NCBI GenBank assembly: GCA_001873285.1
Contig: MNYV01000166.1
Coordinates: 1 to 20,428 of the forward strand
Direction of reading: 5' to 3'
Length of the DNA: 20,428 bases
Source: Nitrospirae bacterium CG2_30_53_67
GTDB taxonomy: Bacteria; CG2-30-53-67
Position 1 is the stretch's first letter. Every line of letters starts with the position of its first letter. Position numbers and translations under genes: made by a program. Shown here in pieces: positions 1 through 7,181 of this stretch. The notes below the pieces were generated by a model. The model was not told the origin of the DNA, made no database searches, and was given only the letters and a program-made list of their open reading frames with translations.

Positions 1-1508
1 GAGAAGATATTGATCAGGTCCAGGGCATGAAGTTCGGACTTCCCCGCGTTCGGATAGTAACGCAAAACCAGATTGCCGAAGTCGATCTGAGAACCGGCCA
101 GGTATCCCTGATCGGCGTCCAGAAGATTATGATAAGCCGGGCGGATACTTACCTGCTGGAAGAAGTTTTTTTTCCAAAACCCCGCTCCCACGCCAAGGCG
201 GTTGGAGCCGTGCCCCAGGTCGGGGCGGATGGGCGTCGGAATTTCCGGACTTGCCTTGCCGGGTTGTCCGAGCCGGCTGCGGGCGTTGAGCAGGGCCAGA
301 TACCGGCGCCGGTATTCCTCCTGGGTCAATTCCTTTTCAAAATACCGGAACTCAATGGTTTCCGCGGAAAGATCGAGAATCCGAATCTCTCCGTCTCTGG
401 TGAGATTCTTCTGCGTCAGATCTTCCGGCGCTCTTTCACCCCTGATGACCTCTACAGCGGCTTTCTGTTCAGCATCGTTCATCTGCGATGCGATATGGCT
501 GATCCGTGTGGCCTTGGATGGGCGATAAAAAGCCTCTTTGAACAGTCCGCTGTCCCGGATCATCCGGACCGTGTCAATGGGAATGACCCAGGGCCGGCAC
601 GGATCGGTCAGGTTCAGCTCGGGACGGGCCGCCTCCAGGAGAAACAACAGGTTATAGGAGCAGTTTTCATCAAAGAAGAAGTAGTCGGAATAGATGTCCC
701 GCAATTCCCAGATGTGCAGGAACATCCGCATGGTTTCTTCTTCGCTCAGATTCAGGTCATACTCCCAGACATCCCGGCGTTTCAGGTCACTGTACTCCTT
801 CAGCTTTTCGTAATAGGGGAGTATGGAAAAATACCCTCGGTAAACCCCCAGGATCCCCTTGATAGCGTAAGCGAAGCCGTTGGTCTCATCGGTAACGGCC
901 GAGTAATTCACAGCGTAAGAGAGGAGTTTGCTTTCATAGGGGCCCTGAATGCTGATCAGGGTATGGCCGAACATCGAGGCGGGGCTGTTGACGTGAGTCG
1001 TCGGAAAAATCAGAACAGCGGATCTGGGCTGAACCTTGTTCAGGGCGCGCTGAAATTCATTGCAGGATATGGCCGGAAGCCTGTTCTCGTCGATTTCAAG
1101 CTCTTGTTTGAGCCAATCAAAGCGTGCGACAAAGCGGCAGCGGGGATGTTCATCATTCTCCGGTCCGGGCTGAAAAAGGGCTCGAAGTGTCGCGATGAGT
1201 TCGGCCTCCGGATTGTGCTTCCCATCTTCAGCCAGAAAAAATTTGGGGTCGTCGATCAAGCTGGTGACACCATGGAGTGAGGGCTTGTAATGGAGGAGGA
1301 TATGCCAGTTCCGCTGACGGTAAAGTTCTCTTTGCTCTGCTCCGGCAATCAGTTTAGAAAGATATGGGTCTTCCGGAGCAGCATCGGCAAGGCAGGGAGC
1401 GATCAGAGTCATGAGCAGAAACATGAAAAAGGCGGGACACTGAAGGTATAACCTTCTGTGCCCCGCCTTTCGGTTTAGATTTAAAGATTGTGAATGAACG
1501 AGGATCAT
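1..1508 (-). CDS. DUF4105 / Lnb N-terminal-type periplasmic protein (partial, runs off the left edge)
   Basis: The minus strand is open from position 1508 to the window edge, about 502 codons without a stop. The translation has the DUF4105 signatures SMFGHTLISIQG (conserved His) and FFDENCSYNLLFLLE (conserved Cys), with the segment DVWEYDLNLSEEETMRM between them. In Bacteroides, members of this family (Lnb) N-acylate lipoproteins; proteobacterial members are mostly uncharacterised, so a role in envelope acyl transfer is only inferred. I chose the ATG at 1508 because it shares a base with the TAA of the upstream DUF3015 gene (TAATG), and the frame then gives a basic stretch (RKAGHRR) followed by a hydrophobic signal segment ending near CLADA. 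A later ATG at 1424 would leave a signal peptide with no basic residues and no ribosome binding site. The C-terminus is missing. A terminator-like hairpin lies inside codons 13-28. Confidence 0.85.
   Translation of the reverse strand, partial: MILVHSQSLNLNRKAGHRRLYLQCPAFFMFLLMTLIAPCLADAAPEDPYLSKLIAGAEQRELYRQRNWHILLHYKPSLHGVTSLIDDPKFFLAEDGKHNPEAELIATLRALFQPGPENDEHPRCRFVARFDWLKQELEIDENRLPAISCNEFQRALNKVQPRSAVLIFPTTHVNSPASMFGHTLISIQGPYESKLLSYAVNYSAVTDETNGFAYAIKGILGVYRGYFSILPYYEKLKEYSDLKRRDVWEYDLNLSEEETMRMFLHIWELRDIYSDYFFFDENCSYNLLFLLEAARPELNLTDPCRPWVIPIDTVRMIRDSGLFKEAFYRPSKATRISHIASQMNDAEQKAAVEVIRGERAPEDLTQKNLTRDGEIRILDLSAETIEFRYFEKELTQEEYRRRYLALLNARSRLGQPGKASPEIPTPIRPDLGHGSNRLGVGAGFWKKNFFQQVSIRPAYHNLLDADQGYLAGSQIDFGNLVLRYYPNAGKSELHALDLINIF
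1426..1470 (-). terminator. Intrinsic-terminator-like hairpin inside the 5' end of the DUF4105 gene
   Basis: Read on the minus strand, 1470-1451 pairs with 1447-1428 as a stem of about 19 base pairs with one G-U wobble (1461/1437), one A-A mismatch (1457/1441) and a 3-base loop. It closes with a GC-rich base and runs into five U (1430-1426). The wobble is an A/C mismatch on the plus strand, so the structure belongs to the minus-strand transcript. It starts about 40 bases after the DUF3015 stop codon, where a terminator would be expected, yet it is also inside the open frame of the next gene. Confidence 0.8.
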
Positions 1509-1981
1509 TAATTAATTGCGACGGCAATTCTATCCAGGATCGTCGCTGCATTTTCGGCGCCCGTTACAAAGATGTTTCCGAAATGACTCTGAAGCTTAGA
1601 GGCAAACTCGGGCCGGGCGGACTCCGGGATCTCCATCAGCTCCGCCAGGGTATCCAAAGACTCGCCTTGTCCTTTGGCGATGTCCTTGGCCAGGTTATCC
1701 GTGTTCCTTGAAGCGAACTCCATGAGGCGCTCACTGGCGGCAATCTTGGATGGCTGCTCGCACTCCAGTGTGCCTGAGGTAATGCCGAAAAGCTGATTGG
1801 CAAACGTTCCGTTGGTTGTAGCCTGAAGAGTTTGGGAAACTACGGAATTGTCCGAATTGCCCGCCCAGAGCACAGTGCCGAGGCCGCAGCCGCAATTGTT
1901 GTGTGCCTGCCCGGCAAAAGCCGTTCCTGCCATGAGCACGAAGCTGAGAAGAACCATCCATACGACCATGAGCTTCTTCAT
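1508..1981 (-). CDS. DUF3015 family exported protein
   Basis: This is a 158-residue protein with a signal peptide (MKKLMVVWMVLLSFVLMAGTAFA, cleavage near residue 23). The mature part carries the DUF3015 signatures CGCGLGTVLWAG (about residues 30-41), QATTNGTFANQLFGITSGT (about 53-71) and a third Cys at 74. The family is periplasmic and of unknown function. The frame extends upstream to 2029, but I start at the ATG at 1981 because AAGGAGGACAACAGT lies directly before it and the signal peptide then begins correctly; a promoter also maps with its start site near 2029. Its TAA overlaps the ATG of the DUF4105 gene by one base. DUF3015 and DUF4105 genes are often neighbours in Proteobacteria, which suggests joint work in the envelope, but no reaction is known. 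Confidence 0.85.
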   Translation of the reverse strand: MKKLMVVWMVLLSFVLMAGTAFAGQAHNNCGCGLGTVLWAGNSDNSVVSQTLQATTNGTFANQLFGITSGTLECEQPSKIAASERLMEFASRNTDNLAKDIAKGQGESLDTLAELMEIPESARPEFASKLQSHFGNIFVTGAENAATILDRIAVAIN

Positions 1982-2035
1982 ACTGTTGTCCTCCTTCAAA
2001 AATAGTTTATAAAATAGCCTGTCATTCAATGATAC

Positions 2036-2064
2036 AATTTAATGATAAAACCTCAAAAGGTCAA
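2036..2064 (-). promoter_or_regulatory. Candidate sigma-70 promoter for the DUF3015-DUF4105 operon
   Basis: On the minus strand TTGACC (2064-2059) is followed after 17 bases by TAAATT (2041-2036). Transcription would start near 2029, leaving a leader of about 48 bases ahead of the AAGGAGG site and the ATG at 1981. The -10 box matches the consensus at four of six bases, so this is a moderate call. Confidence 0.45.
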
Positions 2065-2142
2065 GCAGAATCATATAACCGGTACTGAACCGTGTACACC
2101 ATGAGAGTCAGGCCTGCCCGGATGTTTAAGATACCTGTTCCC

Positions 2143-3246
2143 TCAGCGGCCCATGGGAATGCTCATCAGGAGATCCTCGTTGGTTGGATGCTTATCGATC
2201 AGCCTCAGAAGCGTTTCCATGGCTTCGTCGGGTTTCAGGTCCGCCAGTGCCCGGCGGAGCGTTGAGATGCGCCGGCTCTCATCCTCACTGTACAGCCGCT
2301 CTTCCTTCCGGGTGCTGCTGGAGCGAATGTTGATGGCCGGAAAGATATGGGCTTCAGCTAGGGAGCGCTCCAGGACGATCTCGCTGTTGCCGGTCCCCTT
2401 GAACTCTTCGAAGATCAACTGGTCCATGAGGGAGCCGGTATCAACCAGGGCCGTGGCGATAATGGTCACGGAGCCGCCGCCCTCGATGTTTCTCGCAAGG
2501 CCAAAAAAGCGGCGCGGAATCTCCAGCGCCCCTGCCCCCAGGCCGCCTGAAAGGGTCCGTCCCGAGTTGGAACCTTTAACGTTAAAAGCCCTCCCCATGC
2601 GTGTGAGGCTGTCGACCAGGACCACCACATTACGGCCGCACTCAAGATCGGTACGGATATGTGCGAGTGTCAATTCGGCCAGATCCACGTGCTCCTGCAT
2701 GCTCTGATCGCTGCTGCTTGAGAGGACCTCCGCTTCCACGGAACGTTGAAAGTCGGTGACTTCTTCAGGCCGTTCATCGAGCAACAGAAAGATGATCCGG
2801 GTCCCGGGGTCGTCCGCATGGATGGCATTGGCCATCTGCTTCAGGAGCATGGTCTTGCCGGCCTTGGGCGGAGAGACAATCAGGCCCCGTGTGCCCTTGC
2901 CGATCGGCGCTACAAGATCAACGATACGCATGCTCGTCTCACCCGATGCGGCCAGGTGGAACCGTTCACAAGGGTCGATGGCTGTAAGGATTTTAAAAGG
3001 CCTTCGGCCGCAAAAGGCATCGGGCGTGAGGCCGCAGACCGACTCTACCGAGGAGAGTTCAGGCCCGTTCGGTCCCTTCCTGATGGAGCCGGTGACGGCA
3101 GCCCCCTCAACGAGGCCATACTCCCGAATGAGTCTGGACGGAACAGCGACATCATTGGGCCTTTTCCGAAAGGAAAACAAGGGGTCGCGCAGCACGCCGC
3201 CTCCCTTGCTGGTCATTTTTAAAACGCCGCCGGCTGTGTTGGGCAT
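2143..3246 (-). CDS. Transcription termination factor Rho paralogue, N-terminally short
   Basis: This 367-residue hexameric-helicase-type protein has the Rho ATPase core: APIGKGTRGLIVSPPKAGKT (Walker A, Lys131), LLLDERPEEVTDFQRS (157-169, catalytic Glu region), VVVLVDSLTRMGRAFN (Walker B, Asp212), RRFFGLARNIEGGGSVTIIATALVDTGS and EEFKGTGNSEI. Ordinary Rho has about 415-420 residues. Here the N-terminal helical Rho_N domain is absent, the cold-shock-type RNA-binding domain is shortened, with the usual GFGFLR strand missing, and the Q-loop reads SGGLGAGAL instead of SGGVDANAL. Those changes suggest altered RNA contacts, so it may be a second Rho or a regulator rather than the main terminator factor. 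I chose ATG 3246 because AGGAGGAG precedes it; the frame runs on to 3336 without another good site. It is divergent from asnS, and repeat copy A lies upstream. Confidence 0.85.
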   Translation of the reverse strand: MPNTAGGVLKMTSKGGGVLRDPLFSFRKRPNDVAVPSRLIREYGLVEGAAVTGSIRKGPNGPELSSVESVCGLTPDAFCGRRPFKILTAIDPCERFHLAASGETSMRIVDLVAPIGKGTRGLIVSPPKAGKTMLLKQMANAIHADDPGTRIIFLLLDERPEEVTDFQRSVEAEVLSSSSDQSMQEHVDLAELTLAHIRTDLECGRNVVVLVDSLTRMGRAFNVKGSNSGRTLSGGLGAGALEIPRRFFGLARNIEGGGSVTIIATALVDTGSLMDQLIFEEFKGTGNSEIVLERSLAEAHIFPAINIRSSSTRKEERLYSEDESRRISTLRRALADLKPDEAMETLLRLIDKHPTNEDLLMSIPMGR

Positions 3247-3307
3247 GAAACGGATTTCTCCTCCTGCGGGACAATTCTGAAGGCATCTTGTCTGATTAAA
3301 TAAGGGC

Positions 3308-3545
3308 AAACCCCCGGCTGTGCCGGGGGACTCCAAGAGTTTGACAATTCCGGGAGTATGCAGTTAACCGAAAATGCTTTACCCCTCACCCTTGCCCTCT
3401 CCCACAAGGGGCGAGGGAACTGCCAGCGGCCTCCCAGCCCTTGATGGGAGGGGACTCCGGGGAGGGTGTTTTTAACCGTTTGCGAATAGGCCCCTTTGAG
3501 GGGCCGGCAAACGTCAAGCCTCCGGTTTTGCCGGAGGTTGATGAC
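3308..3545. repeat. 238-bp structured dispersed repeat, copy A
   Basis: This stretch is duplicated in the same orientation at 10902-11139 with the same length and only scattered differences. It begins with a perfect hairpin (CCCCCGGC-TGT-GCCGGGGG, 3311-3329), contains the pyrimidine-rich CCCTCACCC...CTCTCCCACAAGGGG block and a CCTCCCA/TGGGAGG hairpin (about 3431-3452), then a nested stem (CGTTTGC with GCAAACG enclosing GGCCCC with GGGGCC, 3477-3512), and ends with CCTCCGG-TTTTG-CCGGAGG (3519-3537). No reading frame is convincing. It sits between the divergent Rho and asnS genes. Confidence 0.85.
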
Positions 3546-3590
3546 TTTTCCTTTCTTTGTGAGATCTGGTGGTTTCTTTTCTTCAGGTAA

Positions 3591-3907
3591 AATTGCCACT
3601 CAAGATATACCACCAAGGATGACAGCGTCAATAGGAAATGCCCGAACCAGCTATTCACCATCGATGTGGTTATCGTCGGACTGCACCACGGGCCCCTCTG
3701 GAGTGCCCGGAAGGTCGGGGGCCTTCTCGATGCGGGATGGATTCCAGACGGTCGGAAGACTTTGACATGCTTATCCTGACCGAGGTGCAGATGTATCGGG
3801 TGGGCGTCGGCAGTGAGGTTGACAATCTCCCATACCCCGTATTGACATTCTCCGGAAAATCTGCAAGGATGGTCAGCGGATCAAAGCTTATCAAGGAGGG
3901 TGCATGA
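3591..3907 (+). pseudogene. Small broken reading frame upstream of asnS (unrecognised)
   Basis: Two plus-strand frames with coding-like composition join near 3760. The first (3591-3779) reads IDVVIVGLHHGPLWSARKVGGLLDAGWIPDGRKT from 3660 and then stops. The second continues FDMLILTEVQMYRVGVG...SKLIKEGA and ends with a TGA at 3905-3907 that overlaps the asnS ATG (ATGA). One extra T at ACTTTGAC (about 3759-3766) would fuse them into one protein. No ATG starts the first part. The second part alone could be a 46-residue gene from ATG 3767 with GGAAG upstream. I do not recognise the family. It may be the 3' end of a gene cut off by repeat copy A, or a sequencing indel in a real gene coupled to asnS. 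Confidence 0.35.
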
Positions 3908-5199
3908 CTGACCGCGTGTGGATTGAAGATATCTCCAAATATGAAGGCAAAGAAGTTCTGCTCCAGGGATGGCTCTACAACAGGCGCTCCAGCGGCAAAC
4001 TCCATTTTCTTCAGGTCCGGGACGGAACAGGGATCATTCAATGCGTGGTTTTCAAGGGGGACGTCTCTCCGGAGCTTTTTGATCTGGCCGATAGGATTTC
4101 TCAGGAATCAGCCATAGAAGTCCGCGGCAGGGTCAAGAGGGATGAGAGATCACCCCTCGGGTATGAGCTGGGCGTTACTGATCTGTCGCTGGTGCATGAG
4201 GCCCTTGACTACCCGATCACGCCCAAGGAGCACGGCGTCGCCTTTCTCATGGATCACCGGCACCTCTGGCTCCGCTCCTCCCGCCAGCACGCCATCCTCC
4301 GGATCCGTCATGAAGTGATCCGGGCGGTACGCGATTTCTTTGACGGCAAGGGATTCACCCTTCTGGACGCTCCGATTTTTACCCCCAACGCCTGTGAGGG
4401 GACCACGACCCTTTTCAGCACCGAATATTTTGAGACCCAGGCCTACCTGACGCAGAGCGGGCAGCTCTACAACGAAGCCGGGGCCATGGCTTTCGGCAAG
4501 GTCTACTGTTTCGGTCCCACGTTCCGGGCGGAGAAGTCCAAGACCCGGCGCCACCTGACCGAGTTCTGGATGGTGGAGCCTGAGATGGCCTATTGCGACC
4601 TGAACCAGGATATGGATCTGGCCGAGGAGTTCGTGGAGTTCGTGATTCAGCGGGTGCTGGAAAACAGACTCCCTGAGTTGAAAATCATCGAGCGGGACAT
4701 CGAACCTCTGAAGAGAGCCAAGCGGCCTTTCCCGAGGATCACCTATTCGGAGGCCATCGAAATCCTTCGTCGGAAAGGGAACAACACGCCATGGGGGGAG
4801 GACCTGGGGGGAGACGAGGAGACGCTGATCTCGGATGAGTTCGACCGGCCGGTCATGATCCACCGGTATCCGGTGAAGTGCAAGGCCTTTTACATGAAGA
4901 CCGATCCGGGCCATCCGGAGGCGGCGCTCTGTGTGGACATGCTGGCCCCGGAAGGTTACGGGGAGATCATCGGAGGCGGCCAGCGTGAGGATGACTACGA
5001 GACGCTCAAAGAGAAGATCCTGCATCACGGTCTCTCTCCGGAGGTTTTCGGCTGGTATCTGGATCTACGCAGGTACGGTTCTGTGCCCCACGCCGGCTTC
5101 GGGATGGGGATTGAGCGGGCCGTGGCATGGATCTGCGGCTTGAAGCATGTGCGGGAAACCATCCCCTTCCCGAGGATGATGGAGCGGCTTACACCGTGA
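3904..5199 (+). CDS. asnS: Asparagine--tRNA ligase
   Basis: This 431-residue class II aminoacyl-tRNA synthetase charges tRNA-Asn in the cytosol. An OB-fold anticodon-binding domain covers about residues 10-100 ([24 protein letters not shown]). The catalytic domain has motif 2 at 207-229 ([22 protein letters not shown]) and motif 3 from 398 ([15 protein letters not shown]), ending with RETIPFPR. The EFWMVEPE stretch and the length near 430 fit AsnRS rather than the longer bacterial AspRS, which carries an inserted GAD domain. AAGGAGGG lies a few bases before the ATG. The start overlaps the stop of the small upstream frame by ATGA. Octamer-repeat element 1 follows immediately, and I see no clear intrinsic terminator. 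Confidence 0.95.
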   Translation: MTDRVWIEDISKYEGKEVLLQGWLYNRRSSGKLHFLQVRDGTGIIQCVVFKGDVSPELFDLADRISQESAIEVRGRVKRDERSPLGYELGVTDLSLVHEALDYPITPKEHGVAFLMDHRHLWLRSSRQHAILRIRHEVIRAVRDFFDGKGFTLLDAPIFTPNACEGTTTLFSTEYFETQAYLTQSGQLYNEAGAMAFGKVYCFGPTFRAEKSKTRRHLTEFWMVEPEMAYCDLNQDMDLAEEFVEFVIQRVLENRLPELKIIERDIEPLKRAKRPFPRITYSEAIEILRRKGNNTPWGEDLGGDEETLISDEFDRPVMIHRYPVKCKAFYMKTDPGHPEAALCVDMLAPEGYGEIIGGGQREDDYETLKEKILHHGLSPEVFGWYLDLRRYGSVPHAGFGMGIERAVAWICGLKHVRETIPFPRMMERLTP

Positions 5200-5207
5200 A
5201 CATCTTT

Positions 5208-5449
5208 GGTTCTTCTCCCATATAGCGGGTAAAAAGGGTTCGAGGATTCCAGGGTTCAAGGGGTCAAGTGAAATACTGAAACGCAAGCAAAATCCCCAGA
5301 GAAAAACACTGGAACCCTTGAACCCTAGGACCCTCGGCCCCTTATGTCTTTTGCACTTCACTTGACCCCTTGACCCCTTGAGCCCTTGAGCCCTTGACCC
5401 CTTGACCCCTTGACCCCTTAACCCCTTAACTCCTTGGACTCTTGTATCC
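5208..5449. repeat. Octamer-array inverted-repeat element 1
   Basis: The left arm has four in-phase octamers of the GGGGTCAA type (5236-5267). An inner right arm has four reverse-type octamers (5310-5341), and an outer right arm has eleven tandem TTGACCCC-type octamers (5362-5449). TCAAGGGGTCAAGTGAA (5256-5272) is the exact reverse complement of 5357-5373, a 17-bp inverted repeat. The left flank 5208-5235 plus the left arm recurs in inverted orientation at 17951-18013. No gene is seen in the 42 bases between the left and inner right arms. Confidence 0.85.
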
Positions 5450-5459
5450 TCCAGCAGGA

Positions 5460-5957
5460 TTATCGCTTCTGAGGTTTGTCAGAGGAAGAACCCTTTCCCT
5501 CTTCTGCTTTCACCGGGGCCTTTTCCCGAATCACCGTGAAGGGGCCTCTGCTTCTCTCCAGAATGTCTGTCCAGACGCCTTCCATCCGGTCTCCCTGTAC
5601 TTTTGCTTCGAAGGAAAAAATATGGCCGTTCCTGAAATTGCTTCCGTTGGACGTGGCGGAGAAGGTCACATTGTTGTCGACGAACTTTCCTCCTGAAATG
5701 ATCGCTTCTTCGAAAGTCCCATCCATGGAGGTGATCGTCCCCCAGACTTCGCCGCCCTCTTTGGTGTTCAGTTTCAACGAAAAGGTCGGGTTGGGGCTGC
5801 CGGTCTGCTGGGCGGTGCCGGACCATGTCCCCCGGATGTTTCGTCCGGCTTCACCTTCGGCCTGTTTCTTCCCTTTAGAGCATCCCATGATCATCAAGAG
5901 TGAAAGAAAGATAGTCAGGACAAGAAGTCTTCGATCGATGCGGCCTGCAGAATTCAT
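5460..5957 (-). CDS. Hypothetical lipoprotein, small beta-rich domain
   Basis: This 165-residue protein has a lipoprotein signal: basic RIDRR, a hydrophobic stretch and IMGC with the lipidated Cys at 26. The following linker is charged (SKGKKQAEGEAGR), then a domain of alternating polar and hydrophobic residues (GTWSGTAQQTG, FSLKLNTKEGGEVWGTITS, VTFSATSNG, FSFEAKVQGDRMEGVWTD) that looks like a small beta-barrel of the type seen in other GTW(S/T)G lipoproteins; I cannot name a family. The tail is Lys/Glu/Ser-rich. The start is supported by GAGGGGGG about five bases before the ATG. It lies between element 1 and rluB, 129 bp downstream of the rluB stop, so it probably has its own promoter. Its 3' end comes within 11 bp of the octamer array. 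Confidence 0.75.
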   Translation of the reverse strand: MNSAGRIDRRLLVLTIFLSLLMIMGCSKGKKQAEGEAGRNIRGTWSGTAQQTGSPNPTFSLKLNTKEGGEVWGTITSMDGTFEEAIISGGKFVDNNVTFSATSNGSNFRNGHIFSFEAKVQGDRMEGVWTDILERSRGPFTVIREKAPVKAEEGKGSSSDKPQKR

Positions 5958-6071
5958 AAAAAGCCCCCCTCAGATTTATATTGAAACGCTCTATTCTTAA
6001 GACGAGTCATCAATAAATTTAAATATTAAAATGTATATATTAAGAGGAACAAAATCAAGGATAAATTGTAA

Positions 6072-6097
6072 AGAAAAGCTGATTTTTCAGTTTTTCT
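6072..6097 (-). terminator. AT-rich hairpin overlapping the rluB stop codon
   Basis: AGAAAAGCTGA (6072-6082) pairs with TCAGTTTTTCT (6087-6097) around a 4-base loop. On the minus strand one position is an A/C mismatch and the stem runs into CTTTTCTTT. The low GC content makes this a weak intrinsic terminator at best. Confidence 0.35.
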
Positions 6098-6857
6098 TCT
6101 CTTTGACGCCCCATGTGGTCAGTCGTTTGATCTCATCGGAATTGAGTTTTCTGAATTTCCCGAGGGGAAGGCCGCCCAGGGAGACCGGGCCGATGCGGAT
6201 CCTTTTGAGTTTGAGGACTGAATGCCCGATTTTATCAAACATGCGTCGGATCTCCCTCTTTCTCCCTTCATGGATGGTGATCTCCAGGAAGGTATTGACA
6301 GGAAGAGGCCGGACGTTCCGTATCACGGCCGGAGCGGTAAGCCCGTCGGGGAGATGGACCCCCCGTTTCAGTTTATCGAGTTTTGAGGGGGTCAGCTTTC
6401 CTTTCACCTTGACCAGGTAGGTCTTGGGCATGCGGCGCCTGGGGTGCATGATCTCATTGGCGAGTTCACCGTCATTGGTGAGGATGATCAATCCTTCAGA
6501 GTTGCAGTCGAGACGGCCCACCGGGAAGAGGCGCGCTTTGATCCCCCCTCGGATCAATTCCATGATCGTGGAGCGGTTTTGCGGATCCTTGAGGGTGGTG
6601 ACATATCCGATCGGTTTGTTCAGGGCCAGGTAGACTTTTTTCTGCTGTGATTGGATGAGCTTGCCGCGAACCTTGATATGACAGTGTTCCGGGTCGACCT
6701 GTGTCCCGAGATGGGTGATCACCTGACCGTTGACCGTGACCAGGCCTTGCCTGATCATCTCTTCAGCCTCCCTTCTGGATGCAACTCCGGCATCGGCAAT
6801 GGCTTTCTGGAGACGGATCATGTTTTTGGTCATCTCTTTTTTGACTTCAGTATTCAT
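6087..6857 (-). CDS. rluB: 23S rRNA pseudouridine synthase, RluB type
   Basis: This 256-residue protein of the RsuA/RluB/E/F family turns a uridine of 23S rRNA (position 2605 in E. coli) into pseudouridine. An N-terminal S4 RNA-binding domain (about residues 14-60, IRLQKAIADAGVASRREAEEMI) is followed by the synthase domain with GRLDCNSEGL at 114-123, where Asp117 is the catalytic residue, and by EGRKREIRRMF. The acidic linker of some RluB proteins is absent. The start is uncertain: no good ribosome site precedes ATG 6857, and in-frame ATGs at residues 9 and 13 are possible. It lies downstream of scpB on the same strand, the order seen in many bacteria, but a 90-residue gene on the opposite strand is interposed. 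RsuA or RluE/F subfamilies are less likely given the scpAB neighbourhood. Confidence 0.88.
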   Translation of the reverse strand: MNTEVKKEMTKNMIRLQKAIADAGVASRREAEEMIRQGLVTVNGQVITHLGTQVDPEHCHIKVRGKLIQSQQKKVYLALNKPIGYVTTLKDPQNRSTIMELIRGGIKARLFPVGRLDCNSEGLIILTNDGELANEIMHPRRRMPKTYLVKVKGKLTPSKLDKLKRGVHLPDGLTAPAVIRNVRPLPVNTFLEITIHEGRKREIRRMFDKIGHSVLKLKRIRIGPVSLGGLPLGKFRKLNSDEIKRLTTWGVKEKKN

Positions 6858-6908
6858 TTGGTGTTATGATAAATAGGATCCTATAACGTTATTGCAGAAA
6901 GCATCAAC

Positions 6909-7181
6909 ATGGCCTTCATTCAGGGCAATCCACTGGCTGTGGCAAAAGATGTCGCAGAAGGATATGTTTTCGTCACGCCGATCTTCCTCAAAAAATTTGT
7001 GGAATCGGACTACAAAGAACTCTACCACAATCTCATCAAGGTGCAGAAGCTGGTACGGGCCGAAAGCCCTGACCCCAGGGATCATCATGCCGTGCGGCAG
7101 CGCAACATGCGGTTGCAGCGCCTGAACAACAGTCTGGTTGTGCTCAAGCACCAATGCAAGGTTAAAAAGATCCTGCTATAA
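6909..7181 (+). CDS. Hypothetical protein, 90 residues
   Basis: This plus-strand gene lies between the minus-strand genes rluB and scpB. Its codons have GC-rich third positions like those of neighbouring genes. The protein (MAFIQGNPLAVAKDVAEGYVF, then VTPIFLKKFVESDYKELYHNLIKVQ) is probably cytosolic and alpha-helical, with a basic C-terminal half (RQRNMRLQRLNNSLVVLKHQCKVKK). There is no signal peptide or membrane segment. I do not recognise the family. The ribosome site is weak (AGAAAG about eight bases before the ATG). Its stop codon overlaps the 3' end of scpB by six bases, tail to tail. The opposite-strand frame at 6864-7154 looks less protein-like, so I prefer this strand. Confidence 0.55.
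   Translation: MAFIQGNPLAVAKDVAEGYVFVTPIFLKKFVESDYKELYHNLIKVQKLVRAESPDPRDHHAVRQRNMRLQRLNNSLVVLKHQCKVKKILL

Noticed and set aside
27-1280. Long plus-strand open frame of 417 codons
   Set aside because: It is the antisense shadow of the DUF4105 gene, whose minus-strand translation carries family motifs; the plus-strand product has none.
4150-5028. Minus-strand open frame of 292 codons within asnS
   Set aside because: It lies fully antisense to asnS and shows no domain; a usual result of GC-rich third positions.
5236-5251. GGGTTCGAGGATTCC resembles a tRNA T-arm
   Set aside because: No acceptor or anticodon stems surround it; it belongs to the octamer array.
5362-5449. Direct repeats that might suggest a CRISPR array
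   Set aside because: The units are 8 bases in continuous tandem with no spacers, and there are no cas genes.
6864-7154. Minus-strand frame of 96 codons between scpB and rluB
   Set aside because: The opposite strand gives a more protein-like, normally encoded 90-residue product; no family seen here.
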